A stretch of 64,000 nt of DNA from an uncultured Bacteroidales bacterium (lineage in GTDB: Bacteria > Bacteroidota > Bacteroidia > Bacteroidales > UBA932). The stretch is from NCBI GenBank assembly GCA_934725015.1, contig CAKVAS010000006.1, forward strand, positions 1 through 64,000. The letters run 5' to 3'. This document shows positions 23,201-30,944 of this stretch, one piece after another; positions within the stretch are counted from its first letter, which is position 1, and every line of letters begins with the position of its first letter. The notes below the pieces were generated by a model that was not told the DNA's origin, did no database searches, and saw only the letters and a list, made by a program, of their open reading frames with translations. The position numbers and the translations under genes were made by a program.

Positions 23201-24982
23201 TTATATATAAAGAGCCACGATTTCGTCCTTCTCGACTTTCGCGCCCTGAGCCGCTGTGACTGCAACAATTCTGCCATCCGTCGCCGGAACGACTTCCTCG
23301 ATGCCGTAGTAGGCCTGGACATATCCCGCAGCCTCCCCTGCCATGACCGGAGTGCCTTCCGCCGGAGCCGTCGATTTGTCGTCAACATCAATCTGCCACA
23401 GCATCTGACCCTTGACCGGCGACCGGAGCGGCTTCGCGTCCGGCCAGCGTTTCAGAAGGGCGTCGATGTCGAACTTAGGCATCTCCACGACAGGCCTCGT
23501 CACAACAATCGGAGCCCCCGCCACGGCCTTTCTCGACTCCAGTTCCGCCTCGAAGCGTTCCTTGGCGACCCCGGAGCGGTAGTCCCGGTACTGCCTCTCG
23601 TGCATCGCGAACTCGAAGAGCTCCTCGCTGTCCTGTCCCTCGTCCCAGCCTTCGTCCGCCATCATCCGGCGGAACTCCGGAAGAGCGTCCGGGAAGGCGT
23701 CCTGAGGGTTGCCGGTGTAGAACTCCAGCCCCTTTGACGCGGCGAGCTCGACGATTTCTGGCGCGAGCGGGCCGGGGAGCCGTCCCATCTTGCCGAGAAT
23801 CATGTTCCATGTGTCCTTGTCAATCGAAGACCAGCGCGGCCGCCCCTTGAAGGAGTCGAGCAGATTCATCAGCGCGGTGTTCTTGACATACTGGCTGAAC
23901 GGGGTCACGAGCGGAGGGTAGCCGAGCCGAGGCCAGACATACTCGACCTCGCGGAAGAGCCGCACCATGAGGTTGTCTATGCTCAGCTCCGGCTTCGACT
24001 GCGCCCGGAGCGCGGCGTTGATTGCCGTCCGGAATCCCCCGAGGTCGGACATCATCGAGCCCATCATCCCGCCAGGGAGCCCGCAGCCGACAAGCAGCGA
24101 GCTGAGATGAGAGTTGTTCGGGTCAATCCAGTGGCCGAGGAAGTCGTCGATGAACGACTGCGTGAGCGAGCGCACCTCCATGTAGGCGTCCATGTTCAGT
24201 TCCTTGACGGTGAAGCCGTCGGCGCGCAGCATCTCGCGAACCGTTATCACGTCAGGATGAACCTTTCCCCACGAGAGCGGTTCGACGGCGACGTCCAGAT
24301 AGTCCGCCCCGGCGCGCGCCACTTCAAGCATCGAGGCCGGAGAGAAGCCGGGACCGCTGTGCCCGTGATACTGAACGAGAATATGCGGATATGCCTTCTT
24401 TATCTCACGGGTGAGCTCCGCGAGGGCGGTCGGCCGTCCGATTCCGGCCATGTCCTTGAGACATATCTCGTCGGCCCCGTATTCCACGACCTTGCGGACG
24501 ACGTCCATGTAGTATTCGACGGTGTGGACGGGAGAATGAGTTATGCTCAGGGCGACCTGCGAAACCATTCCAGCCTTCTTGGCATATTCGACGCTGAGCC
24601 GTAGGTTGCGGTGGTCGTTGAGTCCGCAGAACGAGCGGGATATGTCAGTGTCCTGCGCCTTCTTCACCTTATACATCAGTTCGCGCACGTCTGCCGGAAC
24701 CGGGTTCATCCTCAGTCCGTTGAGCCCCCTTTCGAGCATATGGGTCTGAATCCCTGACTTTCGGAAAGGAGCCGTCCACTCGCGCACCGCCCTGTTCGGG
24801 TTTTCGCCGAACAGGAGATTGACCTGCTCGAACGCCCCGCCGTTGGTCTCGACGCGGTCGAAACATCCCATTTCGATGATAGGCTGCGCCACCCTCACCA
24901 GCTGCTCCGCCTTCGGGACATATTTTCCCGACGACTGCCACATATCCCTATAGACAAGGGAGAATTTTATTTCACGCCCCAT
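23201..24982 (-). CDS. OadA/PycB-type carboxyltransferase with a biotin-site substitution
   Basis: The 593-residue protein has a carboxyltransferase TIM barrel (SLVYRDMWQSSGKYV; metal-binding QYHGHSGPG and LKDMAG segments), then the conserved carboxylase domain and a C-terminal biotinyl-like domain. In the last domain the usual AMKM motif reads AYYG, with Tyr at about residue 559 in place of the biotinylated lysine. The fold elements after it (PATDGRIVAVTAAQGAKVEK) are kept. It may therefore rely on a separate biotin carrier or no longer carboxylate. No beta or gamma subunit gene adjoins. The start is MGREIKFSLVYRD; an ATG nine codons upstream is less likely. Confidence 0.88.
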   Translation of the reverse strand: MGREIKFSLVYRDMWQSSGKYVPKAEQLVRVAQPIIEMGCFDRVETNGGAFEQVNLLFGENPNRAVREWTAPFRKSGIQTHMLERGLNGLRMNPVPADVRELMYKVKKAQDTDISRSFCGLNDHRNLRLSVEYAKKAGMVSQVALSITHSPVHTVEYYMDVVRKVVEYGADEICLKDMAGIGRPTALAELTREIKKAYPHILVQYHGHSGPGFSPASMLEVARAGADYLDVAVEPLSWGKVHPDVITVREMLRADGFTVKELNMDAYMEVRSLTQSFIDDFLGHWIDPNNSHLSSLLVGCGLPGGMMGSMMSDLGGFRTAINAALRAQSKPELSIDNLMVRLFREVEYVWPRLGYPPLVTPFSQYVKNTALMNLLDSFKGRPRWSSIDKDTWNMILGKMGRLPGPLAPEIVELAASKGLEFYTGNPQDAFPDALPEFRRMMADEGWDEGQDSEELFEFAMHERQYRDYRSGVAKERFEAELESRKAVAGAPIVVTRPVVEMPKFDIDALLKRWPDAKPLRSPVKGQMLWQIDVDDKSTAPAEGTPVMAGEAAGYVQAYYGIEEVVPATDGRIVAVTAAQGAKVEKDEIVALYI

Positions 24983-25055
24983 AACCGTTGATTTTGAGGT
25001 ATTCCCCAACGGGAATCCGTGTTTTCAAAAATAATCATACAAAAATAACATTTTT

Positions 25056-25086
25056 TTTGCATAACGGCGGAATTTGTCTATCTTTG
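25056..25086 (+). promoter_or_regulatory. tRNA-His promoter
   Basis: TTTG (25056-25059), 19 bases, TATCTTTG (25079-25086). The start of transcription would be about 10 bases in front of the tRNA. Confidence 0.7.
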
Positions 25087-25103
25087 CAGTCCCAAAAGAA
25101 CAC

Positions 25104-25178
25104 GGTGCCCGTAGTTCAGTTGGTTAGAGCGTCAGATTGTGGTTCTGAATGTCGTCGGTTCGAATCCGACCGGGCACC
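25104..25178 (+). tRNA. tRNA-His (GTG anticodon)
   Basis: A full cloverleaf: acceptor stem GTGCCCG/CGGGCAC, D arm with AGTTCAGTTGGTTAGAGC, anticodon stem TCAGA/TCTGA around TTGTGGT (anticodon GTG), and T arm GTCGG-TTCGAAT-CCGAC. The extra G at 25104 facing C at 25178 is the hallmark of tRNA-His. The CCA end is not encoded. Confidence 0.96.
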
Positions 25179-25188
25179 CTCTTAATTA

Positions 25189-25224
25189 AGAAAAAAGGTC
25201 GGAGTTGTCCGACCTTTTTTCTTA
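25189..25224 (+). terminator. Terminator of tRNA-His
   Basis: A symmetrical A-rich arm plus GGTCGGA/TCCGACC stem around GTTG, ending in six T and CTT. It begins 10 bases after the tRNA. Confidence 0.9.
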
Positions 25225-25225
25225 C

Positions 25226-25582
25226 CCCCTCCCGTCCCCCTACATCAGGGGGAAGTCGTGCTCCGTGCGCCCTATCCCACATGGCCGGCGCTTCGCTGTT
25301 CTCCGCACGGCGCTCATGCGCCTTTCCGTCCATACGCCCCATCCTCTGTTTTCCGACCCCTCCCGTCCCCTCGAAGGGGAAGTCGTGATCCGTGCGCCCT
25401 ATCCCACATGGCCGGCGCTTCGCTGTTCTCCGCACGGCGCTCATGCGCCTTTCCGTCCATACGCCCCTCCTCTGTTTTCCGACCCCTCCCGTCCTCCTAC
25501 ATCAGGGGGAAGTCGTGCTCCGTGCGCCCCATCCCACATGGCCGGCGCTTCGCTGTTCTCCGCACGGCGCTCATGCGCCTTT
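25226..25582 (+). repeat. Three tandem copies of a roughly 125-base repeat
   Basis: Copies start near 25226, 25357 and 25483 (periods 131 and 126; the third is cut short). Each contains CTCCCGTCC, GGGGAAGTCGTG, CCACATGGCCGGCGCTTCGC and the hairpin GGCGC-TCAT-GCGCC followed by T. Copies are almost identical except in the first 25 bases, which read CTACATCAGGGGG in copies 1 and 3 and CTCGAAGGGG in copy 2. Overlapping open frames run through all phases and are not credible genes. A diverged core recurs at 35928-35965. Confidence 0.9.
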
Positions 25583-25596
25583 TTGTACAATTACTC

Positions 25597-25647
25597 TGTT
25601 TTGTTATACTAATCACTTTGTTTTGTTATACTTATGTTATATATTTG
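25597..25647 (+). promoter_or_regulatory. Antitoxin promoter with two operator repeats
   Basis: TTTG (25617-25620), 19 bases, TATATTTG (25640-25647) form a consensus promoter. Two 17-base direct repeats, TGTTTTGTTATACTAAT (25597-25613) and TGTTTTGTTATACTTAT (25619-25635), are 22 bases apart, two helical turns, and cover the -33 box: a likely autoregulatory operator. Confidence 0.75.
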
Positions 25648-25669
25648 TGACATTAAATATAAGAGCATA

Positions 25670-25912
25670 ATGGAAACAGTTGCATTGAACAGGAAACAGA
25701 CGGCGTTCAGACTCAGGGAGGATTTGCTTGACAGATTGAGAATCAAGGCAAAAAAAGAAAACAGGAGTCTCAACAACTATGTGGAGAGCGTTCTTTTGGA
25801 TGCGGTCTTCGATGAACCCAATGATGAAACCTTGGCAGCGATGAAAGAGACCCGGAATCTCACAAAGGTTGATATGTCAAGTTACGAATCATTCTTAAAG
25901 TCACTTGAATGA
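25670..25912 (+). CDS. RelB/DinJ- or RHH-like antitoxin
   Basis: An 80-residue protein starting METVALNRKQTAFRLREDLLDRL. The N-terminal beta strand and two helices (residues about 8-42) suit a ribbon-helix-helix DNA-binding domain; the C-terminal half is acidic and probably disordered until it binds a toxin. The ATG is chosen because the upstream in-frame ATG at 25634 lies within the promoter. Its stop codon overlaps the ATG of a truncated toxin gene (ATGA), the usual arrangement of type II toxin-antitoxin operons. Confidence 0.8.
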   Translation: METVALNRKQTAFRLREDLLDRLRIKAKKENRSLNNYVESVLLDAVFDEPNDETLAAMKETRNLTKVDMSSYESFLKSLE

Positions 25913-26004
25913 AAGAGATTGTAGCGTCAAGCAGATTTAAGAAAGACATCAAACGGTTCAAAGGCAGACCTGATAAGGTTAATCAGGTTCGGGTCTCATT
26001 CTGA
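25909..26004 (+). pseudogene. Truncated RelE/YafQ-like toxin
   Basis: Beginning at the ATGA overlap, the frame encodes MKEIVASSRFKKDIKRFKGR and ten more residues before a stop. The start matches the first strand and helix of RelE/YafQ toxins, which are normally 85-95 residues. Only 31 codons remain, so ribosome-dependent RNase activity should be lost. The sequence after the break has no similarity to a toxin and leads to the methyltransferase gene. Confidence 0.75.
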
Positions 26005-26134
26005 ATTGTTTAGATAGAAATTTCTGTTACTCCAGCTCGGATGCGGTGAGTCTTGCCGTTGAGGGGATTTCCGCGAGCATCGGCAGAGCGGCTCCTCCCC
26101 CGGAACTCCGCACAAATATATCAAGATTTTTATT

Positions 26135-26142
26135 TATTTTTG
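26135..26142 (+). promoter_or_regulatory. -7 element of the methyltransferase gene
   Basis: TATTTTTG, 56 bases before the ATG at 26199. Between them is a GACTC-GTGT-GAGTC palindrome (26163-26176). No -33 box visible. Confidence 0.45.
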
Positions 26143-26198
26143 TAGATATTTTAAATTTTACGGACTCGTGTGAGTCACGAAACTGGGAAAATACGGCG

Positions 26199-28070
26199 AT
26201 GTCTGAAAAGAAGGAATTTATTTCAACCCGGAAGGGTGTTACATACATTGACTTATTCGCTGGTGCAGGTGGCTTCAGTGAAGGCTTCATGCAGGCATAT
26301 ACTGATGACAAGTACTATGATTTTCGCTTGGCAAGTGACATAAATGAGAACTGTGAGCTTACCCATCGTGTCCGCTACAACAAAATGCTTGGTCTTGACA
26401 CCAAATTCATATGTCAGGACATAATGGAGGATTCATTTTTGCCGAATCTGCTCAAAGAAATCGGAAATCAGGAAGTCGACGTCGTAACCGGCGGTCCGAG
26501 TTGCCAGTCATTCAGCCTTGCCGGACGCAGAAAGAAGCTGGACAAGCGCGACGACCTCTTTTATCATTACCTGAAGGTCATCAAGGCCTTGCGTCCTAAA
26601 TATTTTGTAATGGAGAATGTAAAGGGAATACTCACAAAAGATGAAGGGCGCATCAAAGAAAGAGTTCTCCGTGAAATAAGGTCTATTGTCGATGATGCCA
26701 AGATGAATCTTTTATACGCATTTATGGAAGATGCATTGAAGCCACGGATGCCTGCCTCATTGTACGAGGCTCTGTACATAAGGCTTTGCATGGAAACATC
26801 TGCCGACAACAGGGACAGGCAAACTGAGACTTTCTTCAGCAACCTTGACCGGCAGCTGAAAAATGTAACCGGACATTTGCCATACATCGTGAGCAAGAGT
26901 GACAGGGATGCGAATACCGTTCGTCATGGCCTGCTGCTAAGGATGAAACAACAGCGGGATGCCGTCCGCAGGCAGGTAATTCAATTAAAAACCAGTGCGC
27001 ACATTGACAATGACACTTTTATGGATGGCTATAACGCCATCATCGATACCATATCAGACGAGCGGATTCTTGAAAAGACTCTGGCCGCGATAGACAATGT
27101 GGCAAAAATCGGGAATTGCTCAGAAGAGGCCAAATCCTTGAAGAAGTCTCTGGAGATACTCACCTGCACCTTTGACGAGTGCATAGAGTACATTCAAGAA
27201 CAGTTCAAGGACAATGCAGGCCTTCTCCTCCGTCTGGATGAACTGATGAAGGAGATTCGGCTTTACAATATCGGGAAGCCGATTGTTCTGCTTTCTTCTG
27301 ACTATGGGGTTCCTCAAAATCGGGAGCGGGTGGTGTTCATCGGCTGCAGAAATGATCAGGAGGTTATAAATGAAATCCCCGCTACCGTTACGGACAGCGA
27401 GAAAGTAAAGGTTTATGAAGCTCTTTGGGACTTGAATATGGTCGGCAACGGAGAAACGGCGACTTCATATAAAAAGCCGGAATTGATTTCCGATTTTGAA
27501 AGCACGAAGATTCCAAGGACAGTTCAGGGAAAACCCGATGACCGAGGACATCTGTTCTCCGAATGGTCACGGGCAGGACGGCTGGGACATCGGTTCACAT
27601 TCGATGAAAGCCCTTTCTATGTGCTGAACATGAGTGAGCTGGACAATCCCCTGCAACATCAGCAGATGGAATTGTTCAATCATCAGACAAGCCAGCAGAA
27701 TGCCACGGTCCGTGAACGGTTGAAAATCATTGCGGAATATGGCGATTACGATGAGGCAAAGGCAGAACTCAAAGAAAAAGGGTTAGAGTCTCAGAAGCGC
27801 AACTATGTGGTCCTGAACCCCCTCGGGCAAAGCCCTACTGTCTGCACCATGCCAGACGACTTTATTCATTATTCCGCATACCGCCCCATGACCGTTCGCG
27901 AAATGGCACGCCTCCAAAGCTTCGACGACTCGTTCGTATTTCAGGGAAAGCGTCAGACCGGCGGCAACAACCGTCAAAAAGAAATACCTCAATACACTCT
28001 TGTCGGCAATGCCGTCCCGCCGCTTATGGCAAGGGCCATCGCGACCACATTGCTGAAACATATCAAGTAA
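26199..28070 (+). CDS. DNA (cytosine-5-)-methyltransferase
   Basis: The 623-residue enzyme transfers methyl groups from SAM to cytosine C5. Motif I (IDLFAGAGGFSEG), motif IV with catalytic Cys (GGPSCQSFSLAG), motif VI (MENVKG), motif VIII (PQNRERVVFIG), motif IX (RPMTVREMARLQSF) and motif X (LVGNAVPPLMARA) are all present. A roughly 220-residue helical insertion separates motifs VI and VIII, making it longer than the usual 330-450 residues. Its base composition looks lower in G+C than the flanks. The start MSEKKEFISTRKG is preferred over 26046, which precedes the -7 element. A truncated small gene follows after 11 bases. Confidence 0.93.
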   Translation: MSEKKEFISTRKGVTYIDLFAGAGGFSEGFMQAYTDDKYYDFRLASDINENCELTHRVRYNKMLGLDTKFICQDIMEDSFLPNLLKEIGNQEVDVVTGGPSCQSFSLAGRRKKLDKRDDLFYHYLKVIKALRPKYFVMENVKGILTKDEGRIKERVLREIRSIVDDAKMNLLYAFMEDALKPRMPASLYEALYIRLCMETSADNRDRQTETFFSNLDRQLKNVTGHLPYIVSKSDRDANTVRHGLLLRMKQQRDAVRRQVIQLKTSAHIDNDTFMDGYNAIIDTISDERILEKTLAAIDNVAKIGNCSEEAKSLKKSLEILTCTFDECIEYIQEQFKDNAGLLLRLDELMKEIRLYNIGKPIVLLSSDYGVPQNRERVVFIGCRNDQEVINEIPATVTDSEKVKVYEALWDLNMVGNGETATSYKKPELISDFESTKIPRTVQGKPDDRGHLFSEWSRAGRLGHRFTFDESPFYVLNMSELDNPLQHQQMELFNHQTSQQNATVRERLKIIAEYGDYDEAKAELKEKGLESQKRNYVVLNPLGQSPTVCTMPDDFIHYSAYRPMTVREMARLQSFDDSFVFQGKRQTGGNNRQKEIPQYTLVGNAVPPLMARAIATTLLKHIK

Positions 28071-28081
28071 AAGGATTGTCT

Positions 28082-28222
28082 ATGGTTAATATGCGCCCCT
28101 TTACCGCCTTTGAACAGAAGAACCTGAAGTTTCTGGTGAACCATAACGTCAAGTTCACTCAAGTTGAGATTACCCCGACCGGCTTAGGCAAGGGCATTGT
28201 TCGGGTGTATAATATATTTTGA
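28082..28222 (+). pseudogene. Truncated gene after the methyltransferase, probable nuclease remnant
   Basis: A 46-codon frame (MVNMRPFTAFEQKNLKFLVN, then VKFTQVEITPTGLGKGIV) starts 11 bases after the methyltransferase stop. It looks like the first part of a larger protein that breaks off after GKGIV. Position and start suggest the remains of a partner restriction endonuclease; I could not confirm the family. The native promoter of the next gene begins at its last codons. Confidence 0.5.
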
Positions 28223-28249
28223 TTATTCAGTTTTGATTTAGTAAGTTTG
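28218..28249 (+). promoter_or_regulatory. Promoter of the CE2-like esterase gene
   Basis: TTTG (28218-28221), 20 bases, TAAGTTTG (28242-28249): a complete consensus match, about 50 bases from the start of the leader to the ATG. Confidence 0.75.
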
Positions 28250-28306
28250 CGCATCTGATATAAAAATAAATTCTTACATAAAAAAATTTCTTAAATATCA
28301 CGGAAC

Positions 28307-29422
28307 ATGAAAAAGATATTCGCCATTGCGGCGGCAATCATCGGCCTTGCGGCGGCGAGCGGAGCCACGGCGGCCGAGAAAAAGGCAAAGATATGGACGG
28401 ACGCCTCCAATTCGAGGATAACCTATGTCGGAAGGGTGCTCAGGGACGGGGGCGATGTGTCGTTCGACTGGTCCGGCGTGCAGTGCAGGGTGAGGTTCAA
28501 CGGGCCGGACATCGCGCTCAGGTGCTCGGACACCAAGGCCAACTACTATAACGTATGGTTCGACAAGGGCACTGATGAGGCTCCGGACCTCGTCATCAGG
28601 ACTGCCGGAAAGGACACGACCATCGTGCTCGCGGAAAGGCTCGGAAAGGGGACGCACTGCATGACGATCCTCAAGCGCACGGAAGGCGAGCAGGGACGCA
28701 CTACCTTCCACGCCTTCGCGACGGCCGGGGAGCTGCTTCAGGCCGAACCGGTGCGGGAGCGCTACATCGAGTTCGTCGGCGACTCCTACACCTGCGGATT
28801 CGGCACCGAGGCTCCGTCGTACAAGGAGCCGTTCAAGCCGGAGACCGAGAACTGCAACCTGACCTACGCGGCGATTGTCTCACGCTACTTCGGAGCCGAC
28901 TACAATCTTGTCAGCCACTCGGGACGCGGAATCGTGCGCAACTACGACGACTGGGGCAAGGACATCCCCGGAACGACGATGACGGACAAGTACGGCCTTC
29001 TCTTCGACGAGTCGCCCGAGCCCGTGTGCCCTCCGGCGGAAAAGACTCCGAACCTTGTGGTCATCTATCTGGGAGCCAACGACTTCTCCTGCGGGAAGCA
29101 GCCGTCAATGGATGCGTTCTGCGAGAACTATGTCAGGCTTCTGAACAAGATTCGCGAGCGCTACGGCAAGGACGTGCCGGTGCTCTGCCTCGCGGCGAAG
29201 CTCGACCCGGGAATCTATGCCTACGTCCACGAGGCCTGCCGCAGAAGCGGCCTTGAGGGAGTCTGGGACATTGGCTTTCAGAGCGGCGTCCACGACAACG
29301 ACGGCGACCTCGGGGCAAGCTGGCATCCGAACTATTCCGGCCACCGGAAAATGGCAAGTGTCATAATCCCTTACATCTCCACCATAACGGGATGGGCGAT
29401 GGAGGACAAGGTCGTCAGATAG
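28307..29422 (+). CDS. SGNH acetyl esterase, CE2-like
   Basis: A 371-residue secreted protein (signal peptide MKKIFAIAAAIIGLAAASGATA). Residues about 30-150 form a beta-sandwich domain and residues from about 155 an SGNH hydrolase: FVGDSYTCGFG with the nucleophile serine, GANDF with the catalytic asparagine, and SWHPNYSGHRKMA with the histidine. The sandwich plus SGNH order is that of carbohydrate esterase family 2, which removes acetyl groups from xylan, mannan or other glycans. It leads a run with an SGNH protein (12 bases on) and an MBOAT acyltransferase, so it may edit acetylation made by them. Confidence 0.87.
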   Translation: MKKIFAIAAAIIGLAAASGATAAEKKAKIWTDASNSRITYVGRVLRDGGDVSFDWSGVQCRVRFNGPDIALRCSDTKANYYNVWFDKGTDEAPDLVIRTAGKDTTIVLAERLGKGTHCMTILKRTEGEQGRTTFHAFATAGELLQAEPVRERYIEFVGDSYTCGFGTEAPSYKEPFKPETENCNLTYAAIVSRYFGADYNLVSHSGRGIVRNYDDWGKDIPGTTMTDKYGLLFDESPEPVCPPAEKTPNLVVIYLGANDFSCGKQPSMDAFCENYVRLLNKIRERYGKDVPVLCLAAKLDPGIYAYVHEACRRSGLEGVWDIGFQSGVHDNDGDLGASWHPNYSGHRKMASVIIPYISTITGWAMEDKVVR

Positions 29423-29434
29423 TCTTTTATTATC

Positions 29435-30943
29435 ATGAAACTTTTCCGAGGATTCGCGCTTACGGGACTTGTCGTCATTGCGGTGACGGCATTTTCGCTC
29501 GTGTCGCCGGCAAAAATCGGAGGCGTGCAGCTCGGACGCGCCAACATCTGGCAAGGCCTGCTCGAATATGACGATGCCGATCTGTCCGACGAGTTCACCC
29601 CGGACTTTGAAAGCCTGTGCAGTCTGGCCGTGAATCCTGCGGAAGAGCTGCCGGTCGAGACCTCGTTCCGGTGGGACGCGGACAGCCTCACGCTCGGAAA
29701 GACCTACAGGATAGCCTTTCTCGGGGATTCGTTCATCGAGGGCGACATCCTTGTGGGAGACCTCCGCGAAAGCCTCCAGTCCGAGTTCGGCGGGGGCGGG
29801 CCGGGGTTCGTTCCGTGCGAGCTGCCGTTCGGGGTCTATCGTCACACGGCGAAGGTCCGGGGGAAAGGATGGAAGAAATATGGAATACTGAAGTATAAGG
29901 GCGTGCCCGAAAGACTGCGGGACAATTTCCTTTTTTCCGGATATATGGCCTGCGGCGGAAAGGGCGCAGAGATGACATGGGAGAGGGGAAGCGGATTCGG
30001 GCATATCGACAGCAGCGACGTCTGCCGCATATTTTTCATGAACCGCTCCGACTGCTCGCTTGAACTGCGGATTGACGGAGGACGGAGCAGGACATTCTCC
30101 GTCAAGGGAGCTCCGGTCCTGAGGCAGATTATCGTAGGGGCGGACACGGACACGCTGGGGCTCAGGGTCCTGTCCGGAAGCCTCGTCTGCTACGGAGCCT
30201 CGTTCGAGTCCTCCCGGGGCGGGGTGCAGGCCGACAACTTTTCCGTCCGCAGCAACAACGGCGGAGCCATGTTCCGCAGCAACGCCTCCCTAAACAGACA
30301 GTTCGCGGAGATGGTCGGATATGACGCGGTCGTGCTCCAATACGGCCTGAACATCATGCAGCCGGACAAGAGCAACTACACGAAGTACCAGAAGCAGGTG
30401 GAGGACATGATTCAGTTCGCGAAGATAAGCTTTCCGGGAAGCGAGATTGTCGTCATGGGAGTGACCGACAGGGGCGTGAAACGGGACAATGACACGACCT
30501 ACAGATCCATAAATTCCGCGCCGGCGCTCACGCGCCACCAGAAGGCAGCCGCCGACAGTCAGGGGGCGCTGTTCTGGAACACCGTCGAAGCCATGGAAAG
30601 GCACGGAGGCCTTGAGACCTTCGTCAGCAATGGATGGATGGCCTCCGACAGGGTGCACTTCAAGTTCTCCGGCGGGAGAGTTCTGGCCGAGGAGATGTCG
30701 GGATTCTGGGAGGAGATGATTGCGCGGAAGGTCAAGGAAAGCAGGAAGGAGTCAGTGATTGAAACCGTGGAGGCCGACAGCTCAATGTTCGGGACGGCGG
30801 AGGTTCTCGGCGGGGTTTCGATGATTGCCGGGACACGGACGATAACGGCGGACTGGCAGAGGGGAAACGGTCCGGTGAACGGGACGACGGCGGCCGGTCA
30901 AGTGACCGGGGCGGTGCGGAAATCTGAAAAGGGTGTCCGCTGA
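29435..30943 (+). CDS. Periplasmic SGNH/GDSL-like protein, MBOAT partner
   Basis: A 502-residue protein with an N-terminal signal or anchor (FALTGLVVIAVTAFSLVSPA) and an SGNH-type fold: IAFLGDSFIEGD carries the serine block, LQYGLNIMQPD stands where the asparagine block lies, and ASDRVHFKFSGG provides the Asp-x-x-His. The last 60 residues are low in structure. Such proteins work with MBOAT proteins to put acetyl groups on peptidoglycan or exopolysaccharide in the periplasm (PatB- or AlgJ/AlgX-like). The MBOAT gene starts one base after its stop codon. Confidence 0.78.
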   Translation: MKLFRGFALTGLVVIAVTAFSLVSPAKIGGVQLGRANIWQGLLEYDDADLSDEFTPDFESLCSLAVNPAEELPVETSFRWDADSLTLGKTYRIAFLGDSFIEGDILVGDLRESLQSEFGGGGPGFVPCELPFGVYRHTAKVRGKGWKKYGILKYKGVPERLRDNFLFSGYMACGGKGAEMTWERGSGFGHIDSSDVCRIFFMNRSDCSLELRIDGGRSRTFSVKGAPVLRQIIVGADTDTLGLRVLSGSLVCYGASFESSRGGVQADNFSVRSNNGGAMFRSNASLNRQFAEMVGYDAVVLQYGLNIMQPDKSNYTKYQKQVEDMIQFAKISFPGSEIVVMGVTDRGVKRDNDTTYRSINSAPALTRHQKAAADSQGALFWNTVEAMERHGGLETFVSNGWMASDRVHFKFSGGRVLAEEMSGFWEEMIARKVKESRKESVIETVEADSSMFGTAEVLGGVSMIAGTRTITADWQRGNGPVNGTTAAGQVTGAVRKSEKGVR

Positions 30944-30944
30944 C

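Noticed and set aside
25226..25582. CRISPR array or repeat-containing protein gene
   Set aside because: Units of about 125 bases are complete repeats without spacers. Open frames occur in several phases at once because of high G+C content and lack start signals.
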